A stretch of 64,000 bases of DNA from NCBI GenBank assembly GCA_965644315.1, contig CBFFRQ010000069.1, positions 1,240,001 to 1,304,000 on the forward strand, given 5' to 3'. The translations under genes and the position numbers were made by a program. This DNA is from Caecitellus pseudoparvulus (lineage: Eukaryota; Bigyra: Bicosoecida). Below are positions 49,722-58,631 of the stretch, piece after piece. Below the pieces are notes generated by a model. That model saw nothing but the letters and a program-made list of their open reading frames with translations. It had not been told where the DNA came from and did no database searches. Each line of letters starts with the position of its first letter. Positions within the stretch are counted from its first letter, which is position 1.

Positions 49722-50832
49722 CTACAGGGCATCTTGCCACCCACCATCCGCAGACAGTCCAGACTTGACTGCCGCGGCGATGTCCGGGTGGCGGAAGCGA
49801 AAGCCACTGTCCAGCAGCTTGGTGGGCACTCCGCGCTGTGACACGAGCAGGGTCTCTTCGCCCATCTGCCCGAAGATGGACTTGACCACCCCCTCAGGCA
49901 TGGGGAAGAGCGTCGGTCGGGTCAAGGCCGAGCCCATGGCCCGCACAAAGTCGGCGTTAGTGGCGGCAGTGGGTGCGCAGGCGTTCACAGGACCCTGCAC
50001 GTCCCGCACCATGCAGTGCTCCACCACTCGCACTGCGTCGGCGAGGGAGAGGTACGACATGAACTGAGTGCCGGGCCCGATGGGACCACCCACACCTAGG
50101 GACACAGGCAGCATCAACTTCTGCATGGCGCCGCCTCGGCGGGACAGGATGACGCCGAAGCGGGGGTTCACCACACGGATGCCGGCGGCGGAGGCAGGCG
50201 CACACTCTCGCTCCCACACCGCTGCCACCTCGGCCAGGAAGCCGCTGCCCTGCTGGCCCCCATCCTGCAGTTCAGCCTGCCCACCATCTCCGTAGTACCC
50301 GATGCCTGACGCTGACACCATCACGGCGGGGGGCGCAGTGACGCTGGCAAGCGCCCGCGCCAGCAGCTGCGTGCCCCGCCGACGACTCTCCATGATCATG
50401 TGCATCTTACGCTCTGTCCAGCGCCCGGTTGCCGCCAGGATGCCTTCGCCAGATCCGATGTTTTCGCCTGTGGTGCACGTGCGGGGGTGGCGGCGGTGCT
50501 CCTGGCGTGGCAGCTCGTGACGTCAGGCGGCGAGTGTGGAGCCACGCACCAGCCAAGTGCACCACTGCATCGAAGCCCTCCAGCTGGCCTGCACTGATGC
50601 TGCCCTCGTATGGGTCCCAGTAAATCTCTTTGTCGCTCCGAGGGGCGTGCCGCACCAGCGTGTAAATCTCGGGGTTGAAGCGATTGAATGGCTTGGCGTG
50701 GGACAGGGAGTGCTGCAGTGCAGAGCCCAACATGCCAGACGCTCCAGAAATCAGCACCCGATAAGGATCGGTGGCGGACTTTCCGGATGTGATGGCCGCT
50801 TTGGCTGCTTTGGCCGCCCTGGAACTCGCCAT
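49722..50832 (-). CDS. SDR39U1: SDR39U1/YfcH-type NAD(P)-binding epimerase-like protein
   Basis: Inferred exons are 50832-50550 and 50467-49722 (82-nt intron, GTGCGT donor), giving 342 aa. The junction rebuilds the family block HLAGENI followed by GRWTERK and ESRRRGT, which neither ORF has alone. The Rossmann glycine motif is SGASGMLGSAL near residue 32. VSASGIGYYGD marks the active-site strand, and NPRFGVILSRRGGAMQKL is highly characteristic of YfcH proteins. The C-terminus (LLDSGFRFRHPDIAAAV) is also typical. Family members are SDR-superfamily oxidoreductases of poorly known substrate. There is an Ala/Lys-rich N-terminal extension of about 25 residues, possibly a targeting signal. A related word, AGCGGAGTTT, lies about 48 bp upstream on the same strand. 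Confidence 0.92.
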
Positions 50833-51052
50833 GCTGCAAGCCCTGCGAGTCGCCTGAACACCTGACCTTGTGTGTGAAGCTGAAACTCCGCTGAAACGGC
50901 AGTCGGAGGAAACCCCAGACCAAGACAGTCCAGTGGTTTCAGATGCATTGAAGAGAAATATCACAACAGGGATGGTGTTTTGGCTCGAGGAGAAATGGCT
51001 GGCTTTGGCCTGCCCCCCGTACAGGTCGCTTCCCACACGGCTGGACTCGAAG

Positions 51053-52164
51053 TCAGAAGTCATCAGACAACCCCACTGGAGTGCGCGCGGCCAAGACGGG
51101 GGACATGGTGCTGGCAGACGTCAGGTGCGAACTGGAAGCTGTGAATGCTGAGGGCCTGCTGTGCCCTGTTGACGAGCTGGACGTCGCCTTGTTGCCTGCC
51201 AGTGCGCTCAAGTGCGCCGGCGTTCCAGACGTCGTGGAAGCTGTGCTGCCCGACTTCAAGTGCAGTGTGCCTGGCCGCAGCCCGGGTGCTGGTAGTGAGG
51301 CGCTGCTGGGGATGTGATCAGACGCAGACTGGGCGTCGCTGGCGTCGCGGAGGGAGGCAGCGTGGCCGGAGCCGCCTCGCAGGGAGGCGAGGTGCACGCC
51401 CGACACGGCGGCAGTGGAGCCCGAATTTGTCATGGCCAACTGCCGCGTCGCCCCCAGCACGTACATGTCATCACCATCGGCTCCCCGCATGACGATCTGT
51501 GTCGTGCCAGGTACGTCATGGTCGGCCAGAGGCAGGGAGGCGGTGCGCGAGTGAGGGGGCGGAAGGGACGTCCCCCGACTGTCCAACTGAACGGGGGCCG
51601 CAACAGTGCCTGTGGACGGCGTTGTGCCAATGGTGTGCAGTGAAGGCACCGTGCCTTTTCCGACCGTGGTGCTTGAGGAGGGCGCGTGGCGCATGGTCCT
51701 GCCTGCAGGTGCACTAGCACTGCCTGTCGCTGTGCCCTGCTCAGGCACTCCCTGGTTGGCCCGCACGTCGTCAAGGATGCCGCGGCTGTCTGCGCCCCTG
51801 CCTGCCCTTCGGTGCACACAGAACAGTAGCATGGTGCACGCGATTGCCGCTGCCACGAGGCACACGCTCAGCGCGCCGGGCCACGGTGTGTCGGATGGCG
51901 TGGTGTGAGGACGCCTGCGACCGCCAGAAGGGAGGGTGGGACAGGGCAACAGCACCGATGCAGGGGGCAAGAGGCCAACGCACAGGCCAGTTCGAGACGA
52001 ACGTCCCAAAACAGGGAGGGCGGTGAGTGCTGCAGCCTGTGGCAGCCGGCAAGGAGGCGCGGGGTGTGCAGCGTAGGGAAACCTCCCACTCGGACAGCTA
52101 CACGCACGAAAAACCGTGAGCCCCCCGCTCCTCGCGCCACGCTGCCCCGCGCATGGCTGTCCAT
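51053..52164 (-). CDS. Single-pass membrane protein with Ser/Thr-rich cytosolic tail
   Basis: Inferred exons are 52164-52108 and 52036-51053 (71-nt intron, GTGCGT donor, CCACAG acceptor, phase 0), giving 346 aa. The downstream ORF alone has no usable ATG before its TM, which supports the upstream exon. A hydrophobic, Pro-rich N-terminal part precedes one clear TM helix (ALSVCLVAAAIACTMLLFCV) followed by a basic stop-transfer (HRRAGR). The remaining ~225 residues are low-complexity Ser, Thr, Ala and Gly. No family is recognised. A short luminal side and long disordered cytosolic tail suggest a membrane anchor or signalling substrate (inference). Confidence 0.55.
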
Positions 52165-52555
52165 GGAGACCACAGTGGGGATCCTGGTGTGCAGGATTCC
52201 GGCTTTCGAACTCGGCCCGGCGGTGAGAGCAGACACCACCACGGGCTGGATCGGCCCGGTGCCAACTGCAGTTGCTCAAAAGCCGGTAGGCTGAGAGTTG
52301 GGATCGGGAGATGGGCTGGCCTGCAGCACCCTGGCAGGCGTGCTGCCGTGCATTGTCGTAGACGAGGATTTTGTGCAGCAGGTTTTGTCTTGTGTGGCTC
52401 GCTCATGCTCTGACGCTAGTCCGCGACCAGACGTGCCACGACAGCTAGGTGGATGGCGGGGCAGCCCCTGCTCTCTCACGCACACGGCACCAAGTGCATT
52501 CATACGGTACGTTCCAGGAGAATGCCATCCCTCACAGTGTCTGCCCAAGGGTTCC
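52165..52555. other. 391-bp intergenic region
   Basis: This lies between the start of the single-pass membrane-protein gene and the stop of the next minus-strand gene. Its several ORFs are short and antisense to each other. No RNA gene or repeat is seen. Confidence 0.4.
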
Positions 52556-53590
52556 TCAAGACTGCCACTTCCCGGTGGCGTTGAACATGCTAGCTCGACG
52601 CAGAGCAGGGTTGCGCACCATGTCGGCGGGGGTCTCACCCACACCCGCAATGGGCGCTTGCACCAGCTTCGCCAGGCCGGTGCTGGCCTGTCCAGACCGA
52701 ACCACACCATGCTGCACTCCAAGGTGTGACGGCACACCAGGCCTTCGAGCAGCCGCACCCACCTGCGTGGTAGGGGTAGCTGGCGACGAGGCAGCACCGC
52801 CAGCACCCCCCGCGCCACGGCTCTGCCCGTAAACGTTGACTGCCTCGTGGGGCGCAGCCGCCAGAATCATGCCACGCAGGTGCTGTCCGCGCCCTGCGCT
52901 GTCGCGAGGCAGGGGCATGCTGGACACGGCAGGGGGTCGCCTGGCTGGAGAAGGGGGGGGCTGGCTGCGACGGCCAGCACCTCTGGAGATGGGCGAGAAC
53001 ACCTGAGGTGATGTGATCATGGCGTGTGTGGCAGGGTGGGGTGGGTGCTGCCCGCTGCCCCACCGAGCGAAGCGGGCTGAGGCAGCAGCGGGGGAGGGAC
53101 GAAAGCGTCCTTCAGCCGTCAAGTGGAAAGGGCTGGTGGCAGGAGAGCCACGAGCCGGAGGGCCCAGAACTTCGCTGCGGCCCTCCTCCTCGGTCATGCC
53201 CGCGACGCTGCCGGCGTAGGAGCTGGCAGTGGCGGCCGCTTCCTGCACGCGCTCTGCGTGCTCCTGCACAAAGCCAGCCAGGAGCGAGCGGCGATCATCC
53301 CCCTGCTGCTCGCGCAGCTCGTACGCACGCCGCGTGATGCGGCTGACCAGGGCCTCGCGCTGATCGGGAGACAGTGATGACAGGAATGTGCGCTGTGCGC
53401 TGCTCAGCACGCTGCCCTTGCCAGTGGTGGAGAAGTGCTGTGTCAAGGCTGCCTGCTTCATGGACAGCGCAGCCGGGCTGATGCGGTGGGAAATGCCCTC
53501 CGTGATGCTGGCATGGGTCATGATGGCAGTGCTGGTGTGGTGCATAAAAGATGCTGCATCCTGGTCGATGCCGCCTTGTGGCGTCTGCAT
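52556..53590 (-). CDS. Unrecognised, largely disordered protein (344 aa)
   Basis: This is an intronless ORF; the first ATG of the frame is at 53590 (the frame opens with GTG at 53653). The N-terminal ~120 residues are helical and contain SSAQRTFLSSLSPDQREALV and ITRRAYELREQQGDDRR. The rest is Pro/Ser/Ala/Arg-rich and disordered, ending FNATGKWQS. No TM, signal or known motif is seen. Coding status rests on ORF length and a structured-looking N-terminus. Confidence 0.5.
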   Translation of the reverse strand: MQTPQGGIDQDAASFMHHTSTAIMTHASITEGISHRISPAALSMKQAALTQHFSTTGKGSVLSSAQRTFLSSLSPDQREALVSRITRRAYELREQQGDDRRSLLAGFVQEHAERVQEAAATASSYAGSVAGMTEEEGRSEVLGPPARGSPATSPFHLTAEGRFRPSPAAASARFARWGSGQHPPHPATHAMITSPQVFSPISRGAGRRSQPPPSPARRPPAVSSMPLPRDSAGRGQHLRGMILAAAPHEAVNVYGQSRGAGGAGGAASSPATPTTQVGAAARRPGVPSHLGVQHGVVRSGQASTGLAKLVQAPIAGVGETPADMVRNPALRRASMFNATGKWQS

Positions 53591-53810
53591 CGTGTCCTGC
53601 GCCAGGGACTGACGGCAGGAAAGCGAGTGTCGCGGCGACGGCTGCACTGGCACGCCTTGTGCGTGCGCCAGGCAGTGTGGGCGGGCGCACAGTGTCGCGC
53701 GCCATAAATGAACACTTCCCAGTGGATGCTTGTTGGATTGTAACTCCCAAATGTGTCAGATTACCTTGTGGCCTACCTGGGGGGGGGGGCATGTTGCAGC
53801 CAAGTGCAGC

Positions 53811-54330
53811 CAACAGTGTGGCTTCGCTGCGAGGCCCCATGATAGCAGCCTTCCAGAGCTCCACAGCTGCTGACCACCCCCTACATGCACCATGGCGCCG
53901 CAGCACCGGGCCCCTTTGCACACCACAGGACGATTCCAAGTGAAGCATCACAAACAACCCATACCGCGCACCCTGACGCGCGGACCACGCCCACCTTCAC
54001 CGAGGACCCACATGTCACTGCACTGCATTGCAGCCAGCAATCGCTCGCTGACTGCGTCAGACACGACCTCGTGGCCGCCTGCGACGCCTTCGGCCACTCC
54101 GATTTCGTACTGTGCAGCGCCGTGGGCGGCTTCGCTGGGCAGGTGTACGAGAAGTACCTTGCTGCCATTCGAGGCGCCCCCGGCTTCGCTGGTCCGCAAC
54201 AACACCCTGCGTGGGGAGAGACGTTCGGCGCCGCTCTCAGCAGCAGCGCCATGCAGGCGAAGCTGTAGGGGCGGGGGGGCGGGCTCGTTGCGTGAGGCAT
54301 AGCCCCTGGGCTACACGGAGAATGCACGGT
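53811..54330 (+). repeat. Dispersed duplicated segment, copy A
   Basis: Copy A shares a 5' block (53811-53840) and a longer block (about 54011-54330) with copy B at 57716-58020. Between them A has about 170 bp that B lacks, and near 54138-54191 it has 54 bp that B lacks. That 54-bp unit is flanked by the direct repeat GGCTTCGCTGG, which suggests deletion in B by recombination. Confidence 0.8.
53885..54268 (+). CDS. Small unrecognised protein within duplicated segment A
   Basis: The ORF (127 aa) has its conserved part in the C-terminal ~80 residues: ADCVRHDLVAACDAFGHSDF, VLCSAVGGFAGQVYEKYLAA and the end SSSAMQAKL. Copy B, 3.7 kb away, keeps this frame. Most substitutions between the copies (six of nine or so) are synonymous in this frame, and the 54-bp gap is a multiple of three, so the frame was probably coding. 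The N-terminal ~40 residues are low-confidence; the true 5' exon may lie elsewhere. The function is unknown. Confidence 0.35.
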   Translation: MHHGAAAPGPFAHHRTIPSEASQTTHTAHPDARTTPTFTEDPHVTALHCSQQSLADCVRHDLVAACDAFGHSDFVLCSAVGGFAGQVYEKYLAAIRGAPGFAGPQQHPAWGETFGAALSSSAMQAKL

Positions 54331-54645
54331 GGATGTCCTCTCTGCTGGCGCCGCCGACCGTGCTCACCAGCAGGAGAAGCCTGCGAGCAGGGACCCCACC
54401 CTGTGCTTGGTCGGGCGCGTTCAGGTGCGTCCTTCGCGTCACCATGCCAGCCACCTGGTGGTACCCGGTCTTGACTGCCGCGCACAACAGTCACTACCGC
54501 TCACAAAACAAAACCAATCCTCACTACAACTACGCACTTGGACGCTCTACAGACTCACCAGCGCCACGTCTCCAGCGCATGCACAGTGCAAGCCTCGCGT
54601 TTCGGCCGCCGCTGCGGAAATTGACCCAGCAACGCAGCCTTTGCA
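54269..54645. other. 377-bp intergenic region
   Basis: This holds the 3' end of duplicated segment A and the upstream region of the 54646 gene, including TGCGGAAATT at 54613-54622. A stretch around 54485-54535 is noticeably A/C-rich. No gene is seen. Confidence 0.4.
54613..54622 (+). promoter_or_regulatory. TGCGGAAATT upstream word of the 54646 gene
   Basis: TGCGGAAATT, followed by GA, 23 bp before the ATG at 54646. It is among the cleanest examples of the recurring word. Confidence 0.45.
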
Positions 54646-56022
54646 ATGGCCGCCAAGCCCGCAGATGAGGAGGAATCGCACCACCTCCTCCAGCAGTACG
54701 TGGAATCGTCGACATCGTCCGACGACGTTGCTCTGGAAGACGCCCAGGCACCCGTGCACGTCCCCACAAGCTGGCGGAAGCACATGGAGGGTGTGGAGTG
54801 TGCCTCGATGACCAAGAAGCTGCCGAAAGATGTGCTTCGCGACCTTCTGTGCGCGCTTCCTGAAACAGTGTGTGTGCTGAACGCACCACGTCACCCCTCG
54901 AGCACGGGGAGTGCGTCCGTCATTCTCCCGGAGCACGGCCCAGCGGCGGCCCTTCAAGCCAGGCTTCTTGGCCTCGCTGCAGACGCCACTGGAAATCGAC
55001 TCGTCCCACACTGCCACCCCGCTGTGACGCATGTCCAGCTTGCCTCAGCCTGCTGTCAAGTTCTTGTGCAGTTGGCGGAGGGCATCAAGAGCTTTGCCAC
55101 TCCATACGGGCCAGGATGCCCTTTTGCTCGTGCACCGCTCGAGGATAGGCAGAGGGCAGTGCTTGGCCTGCTGAACCAGGCCATGACACGAGCCAGCGAG
55201 AGCCTGTCCTACGAGTGCCCTGAGAACGTGTGGGATGGGGTGTTGCTGGCAGAGGACCACGCAGAAGTGCTTTTGCGTTGGGTGTCTGGCCTAGACATCG
55301 TCCGCGCAGTGCCGTTGCGCGAGCCAGTTTGGAGGCAAGGGGCGCTGGAGTGCTTCGCAGATGATGTCGTGCAACACTCTGAGGAGCATGAGGTGCTGTG
55401 CTTCCGGCACCTGATGGAGGCTGCGTGTGGGAAGATGAAGCCCGCACATCTGCCAGAGCTGCTTGCCCTTCGGGCCGCGACGAATCTGCCGCGTCTGCCG
55501 TTGGCCTGGGTCCTGCACCAGCCGAGCAAGTACGAGCTTCGGCCGTCACGAGTGCTGCTACACGTACTGTGGGAACAGTCTGACAACCTCAACGTGGCCT
55601 CTGCATCCCGTGAAGTCCACCTGGGGAGAGACTTTCCGCAGAGTGCTGCTAGGCACTGTAGTAGACTTCTCAGGCATGTGCTGAACCAGCACGGAGTGGA
55701 GAAGTGGCTGCAATGGACGCCATTCTCCGAGCAAACAGCTATGCTGGGCACGGCACTGCTGGACCTCGAGTCCTTTGGGAGAGAATTCAGCGCGGGCTGG
55801 GGCAAGGAAGCGGGTGAGGGGGCAGACGACGAACGTGATCAGAGTGCCTCGTATCCACGTAGATTGAAGGCCCGACTCATGGTCACCCGCTCGCGCGATG
55901 CGCTGCTCTTTATGGACGTGCACTGGGAGACTCTGCCTTTGTTTGAAGAGCAAACAAGTGATCCTGCTTGCGTGTGGAGCACCACGAGCGTGCTGTGCGA
56001 CGGCGGTTGCGAAATTCAGTGA
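54646..56022 (+). CDS. Unrecognised 458-aa helical protein
   Basis: This is an intronless ORF with the recurring upstream word 23 bp before its ATG. The first ~45 residues are acidic and disordered; the rest is an evenly mixed, globular-looking helical protein (for example LPKDVLRDLLCALPETVCVL, HLPELLALRAATNLPRLPLA). No TM, signal or known motif is recognised. It ends GGCEIQ and converges with the minus-strand membrane-protein gene, 67 bp apart. Confidence 0.6.
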   Translation: MAAKPADEEESHHLLQQYVESSTSSDDVALEDAQAPVHVPTSWRKHMEGVECASMTKKLPKDVLRDLLCALPETVCVLNAPRHPSSTGSASVILPEHGPAAALQARLLGLAADATGNRLVPHCHPAVTHVQLASACCQVLVQLAEGIKSFATPYGPGCPFARAPLEDRQRAVLGLLNQAMTRASESLSYECPENVWDGVLLAEDHAEVLLRWVSGLDIVRAVPLREPVWRQGALECFADDVVQHSEEHEVLCFRHLMEAACGKMKPAHLPELLALRAATNLPRLPLAWVLHQPSKYELRPSRVLLHVLWEQSDNLNVASASREVHLGRDFPQSAARHCSRLLRHVLNQHGVEKWLQWTPFSEQTAMLGTALLDLESFGREFSAGWGKEAGEGADDERDQSASYPRRLKARLMVTRSRDALLFMDVHWETLPLFEEQTSDPACVWSTTSVLCDGGCEIQ

Positions 56023-56034
56023 TGGCGGCGAGGG

Positions 56035-56046
56035 TGCATTAATGCA
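56035..56046. repeat. TGCATTAATGCA palindromic 3' word
   Basis: A perfect 12-bp palindrome between the convergent stops at 56022 and 56090, of the same TGCATT/AATGCA class as at other convergent junctions. Confidence 0.4.
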
Positions 56047-56089
56047 ATGTGCTCGGTTGGAAGGCGAGGCCGCTGTCGGTGGGGGGTCG

Positions 56090-57382
56090 TCATCTGCTGG
56101 CAGACGCTTCAGAGGTGCCAACGCCTCCCTTCCTCTCGCTACTGCCACTGGCAGAACGCGCGGCGGCGCTGTGGAGAGGGTTTTCATAGGCGAATTCAAC
56201 TCTGCTCGCGTCCTCCTGCGCTTGGTCTAACGCTTCTCCACCTGGCGCGGGGTGATCGGCTTGGTCAGCAGCTTCGGCAGTGGCGGAGCTCACGCGCCGT
56301 TGCCCACGGCGGGACACACAGCATTCGGATCCGAAAGTGGTCCGGCAATGACGGCAGCAGTGCGTATCGCAAAAGTCTCCAGGGCGCAGGAGGTCTGGTA
56401 GCCAAGCAGCAAGGAGTCTAATCGCAGTGACAGCAAGCTGACACGCTTGAACCGTGGAGGCCGTAGAGGAGGATTCAGCTGCTGAGATCGTGGCAGTGAG
56501 ACCATACACGCCCAGGACAAAGGTCAACACGGAATTAAGGAGTGACAGCCGCACCAGCGCCGAGGATAAGCACAGGCGGTGACGAAGGCGCTCATGAGTA
56601 GCCACCGCCGCACGGAGGAACTGGCGCTTGACGGTCTCCGCTGCGGTCAAGCGGCGATCGTTGGCATTTTCGGGCACAGAAGCGGGCACAACATTGGGCA
56701 TGCAGCAAAGGAATTGAAGCATCCAGCCTAGCGGACAGCACGAGTCGAACGATGCAAGTGCAGCGCTTGCTTCCACCTCCGCTGCCGAGGAAGTGTGGGG
56801 GAGCTGTGCCGACGACGGATCTTGCCCAGTCGTACCATCGTCTTGGGCATGGTCGCGGCGTCGGTCATAGCACCAGCCCATGTCGAGGGCTGCTGGTAGT
56901 TCTGTGAGCAGCCCAGCTTTTGCAGGCACCAACCTTCCGCCTGCATATACCATTTGTCCCGACAGGCCTGCCGCTCCTCGAGGTGGAAGCGCGTCCCGTC
57001 TGCACGGGCGGGCAGAATACACGACTTTGAGCCATGCGAGCACATCCAAGATTATCTGGATCAACTGCGCGGTAGTGTCTTTTTGAGTCATTGCCAAGCG
57101 TGCAACGTGCCCGAGCCAACCTGCTCCCGACAGTACGAAGGTGAGAATCAAGCAGCAGCCATTCAGCTGCTGCCAGCAAGCCGCACGTGCGTCTGCATTT
57201 TTCCTCTGCAAGATGTAGCATTGCGTGCAGGCTTTGCTCAGCGTTTGGCTCGTGCTTTGAAACGCGAAACGCGTGTTTCTCACCTGCCCGGCGTCGGTCT
57301 CACCCAAGCAACCGCAACAATCGTGACAGACTTGCGCACAGAACTGTAAGAGGTTCTTCCAGCAGCAGCAAGAGCCCCTCAT
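56090..57382 (-). CDS. Multi-helix membrane protein, possibly PEX11-like
   Basis: This CDS has 430 aa from the ATG at 57382; the frame is open further upstream without protein-like content. The N-terminus MRGSCCCWKNLLQFCAQVCH is cysteine-rich and amphipathic. Hydrophobic stretches follow (LILTFVLSGAGWLGHV; LSLLNSVLTFVLGVYGLTA; LAVTAIRLLAAWLPDL), with an Arg-rich helix between the latter two. The pattern of an N-terminal amphipathic helix, a weak SK/QRK stretch and two late membrane helices is reminiscent of peroxisomal PEX11, which shapes the peroxisome membrane, but identity is not established. The C-terminal tail is Ser/Ala/Glu-rich and disordered. Undetected introns are possible in the first 100 residues. 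Confidence 0.45.
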   Translation of the reverse strand: MRGSCCCWKNLLQFCAQVCHDCCGCLGETDAGQVRNTRFAFQSTSQTLSKACTQCYILQRKNADARAACWQQLNGCCLILTFVLSGAGWLGHVARLAMTQKDTTAQLIQIILDVLAWLKVVYSARPCRRDALPPRGAAGLSGQMVYAGGRLVPAKAGLLTELPAALDMGWCYDRRRDHAQDDGTTGQDPSSAQLPHTSSAAEVEASAALASFDSCCPLGWMLQFLCCMPNVVPASVPENANDRRLTAAETVKRQFLRAAVATHERLRHRLCLSSALVRLSLLNSVLTFVLGVYGLTATISAAESSSTASTVQACQLAVTAIRLLAAWLPDLLRPGDFCDTHCCRHCRTTFGSECCVSRRGQRRVSSATAEAADQADHPAPGGEALDQAQEDASRVEFAYENPLHSAAARSASGSSERKGGVGTSEASASR

Positions 57383-57999
57383 GTCTGGCGTGGCGCTGGC
57401 TTGGGACGGTGAACAGGTGGGTTCAGTCAAAGTGGCAACGCAGCAGCTAATGCAGCTGGAGGACAGCTCGCGCCAGCCGGTAGGTCTCGAGCAAGGCACT
57501 AAGCCAGTGCAAAACGGCTATGAGGCTATGAAAACCATGCATGGCAGCTGGAAACGGAATATATTTCTGGCAGAATGATTGTTTGCGCGCACCAGCGCTT
57601 GGCTGGCCAGCCTGGCGTATTCCGCAGCAGCGCTGGGTGCCGCCAGGAGGAGATCTCCTGCAAGAACCAAGACGTTGCAGCCACACTGCAGCTTTCCTCT
57701 GTCCAGACTGGTGCAGCCAACAGTGTGGCTTCGCTCCGAGGCCCACAACCAACTGCACTGCACTGCAGCCAGCAATCGCTCGCCGACTGCGTCAGACACG
57801 ACCTCGTGGCCGACTGTGACGCCTTCGGCCACTCCGATTTCGTACTGTGCAGCGCCGTGGGCGGCTTCGCCGGTCCGCAGCAACACCCTGCATGGGGAGA
57901 GACGTTCGGCGCCGTTGTCAGCAGCAGCGCCACATGGCGAAGCCGGAGAGGGGGTGGCGGGCTTGTTGCGTGGGGTCAGGGTGAGGCATGGCCACTGGA
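57383..57999. other. 617-bp interval holding duplicated segment B
   Basis: The right half is mostly duplicated segment B. The left half (57383-57715) is the upstream region of the 57382 gene and shows no gene. A short AT-rich patch lies near 57556-57570. Overlapping ORFs read through on both strands but are explained by segment B and by the antisense of the receptor fragment. Confidence 0.45.
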
Positions 58000-58020
58000 C
58001 TACATGGAGAATGCACGCTG
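57716..58020 (+). repeat. Dispersed duplicated segment, copy B (shortened)
   Basis: This shares GCAGCCAACAGTGTGGCTTC and the downstream ~250 bp with copy A, but lacks two internal pieces (about 170 and 54 bp). The frame ADCVRHDLVADCDAFGHSDF is retained, but B lacks A's stop codon: its frame reads on into the antisense of the receptor fragment. I read B as a gene remnant. Confidence 0.75.
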
Positions 58021-58620
58021 CCCTGACAGGGTGCGGCGCCTCGCAAACACCTCGGAGCGTGACGGCAAGAAGGCATCATACCTTGCTTGGGCGGCAGCAT
58101 TCAATGAAGGTGCAGCTGTGCGAAAGAAGCTGGCTGGGACACACGTGTCGCACCAGAAGCCAGCCCGAAGCACCAGCTTCCGGGTAATACAGACGGCCCC
58201 CTGGGAGGGGCACACTTCAAATGCGCCCTGGGTCGCATTGGCAAGCGTGCCAACCGGGCACTCCGTGCACTGCGGCATGGCAGCTTCCGGCCCGAAGCGC
58301 ACGGTGCCTGCATCACACAACTGGCACACCAGGGACTGCCCTTGCACAGAAGCAGGGGGGCGTGCATGCCCTTGGGCACATTCGCAGTCCAAGCCATCGA
58401 TAGTCGCGATCGGGTCCGCGCCACTAGCCGCGGGAAGGACTTGCACTCGAAGCATGCTGGTTCCTGAAGCACTGCGGACGCGCCGACCCCCCACGCTGAC
58501 CTGAGCATGGACACACTCCAGCCCCTGTACAAATTCAGCAGCAGGCGGAAAGAGCGTCGCGGTGCTCTCACCGCGTGCCCTAGTTTGGGTCTCCCTTCGC
58601 TGCATCCTGCAGCTAGGCAT
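58000..58620 (-). pseudogene. Truncated cysteine-rich receptor ectodomain fragment
   Basis: The ORF (206 aa from the ATG at 58620) contains a GCC2/GCC3-like cysteine-rich region: LDCECAQGHARPP, CQLCDAGTVRFG, CTECPVGTLANAT, then CITRKLVLRAGFWC. This pattern normally precedes the membrane helices of large protist receptors. Here there is no signal peptide, no TM, and the frame stops at the edge of duplicated segment B. Its ATG is 11 bp from that of the divergent CLU-like gene. It could be a remnant, or an exon of a gene whose other exons I cannot place; a GTATGA donor-like site occurs just after the GFW region. Confidence 0.45.
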
Positions 58621-58631
58621 GCTGCGGTGCC

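Noticed and set aside
54613-54624. Giant-virus early-promoter-like AAATTGA
   Set aside because: The AAATTGA string appears only as part of the longer TGCGGAAWTT word, and no viral genes are present in the window.
57575-58504. 309-codon plus-strand ORF through segment B
   Set aside because: It joins the segment B remnant to the antisense of a receptor fragment; the first part may once have coded, but the composite is not a gene.
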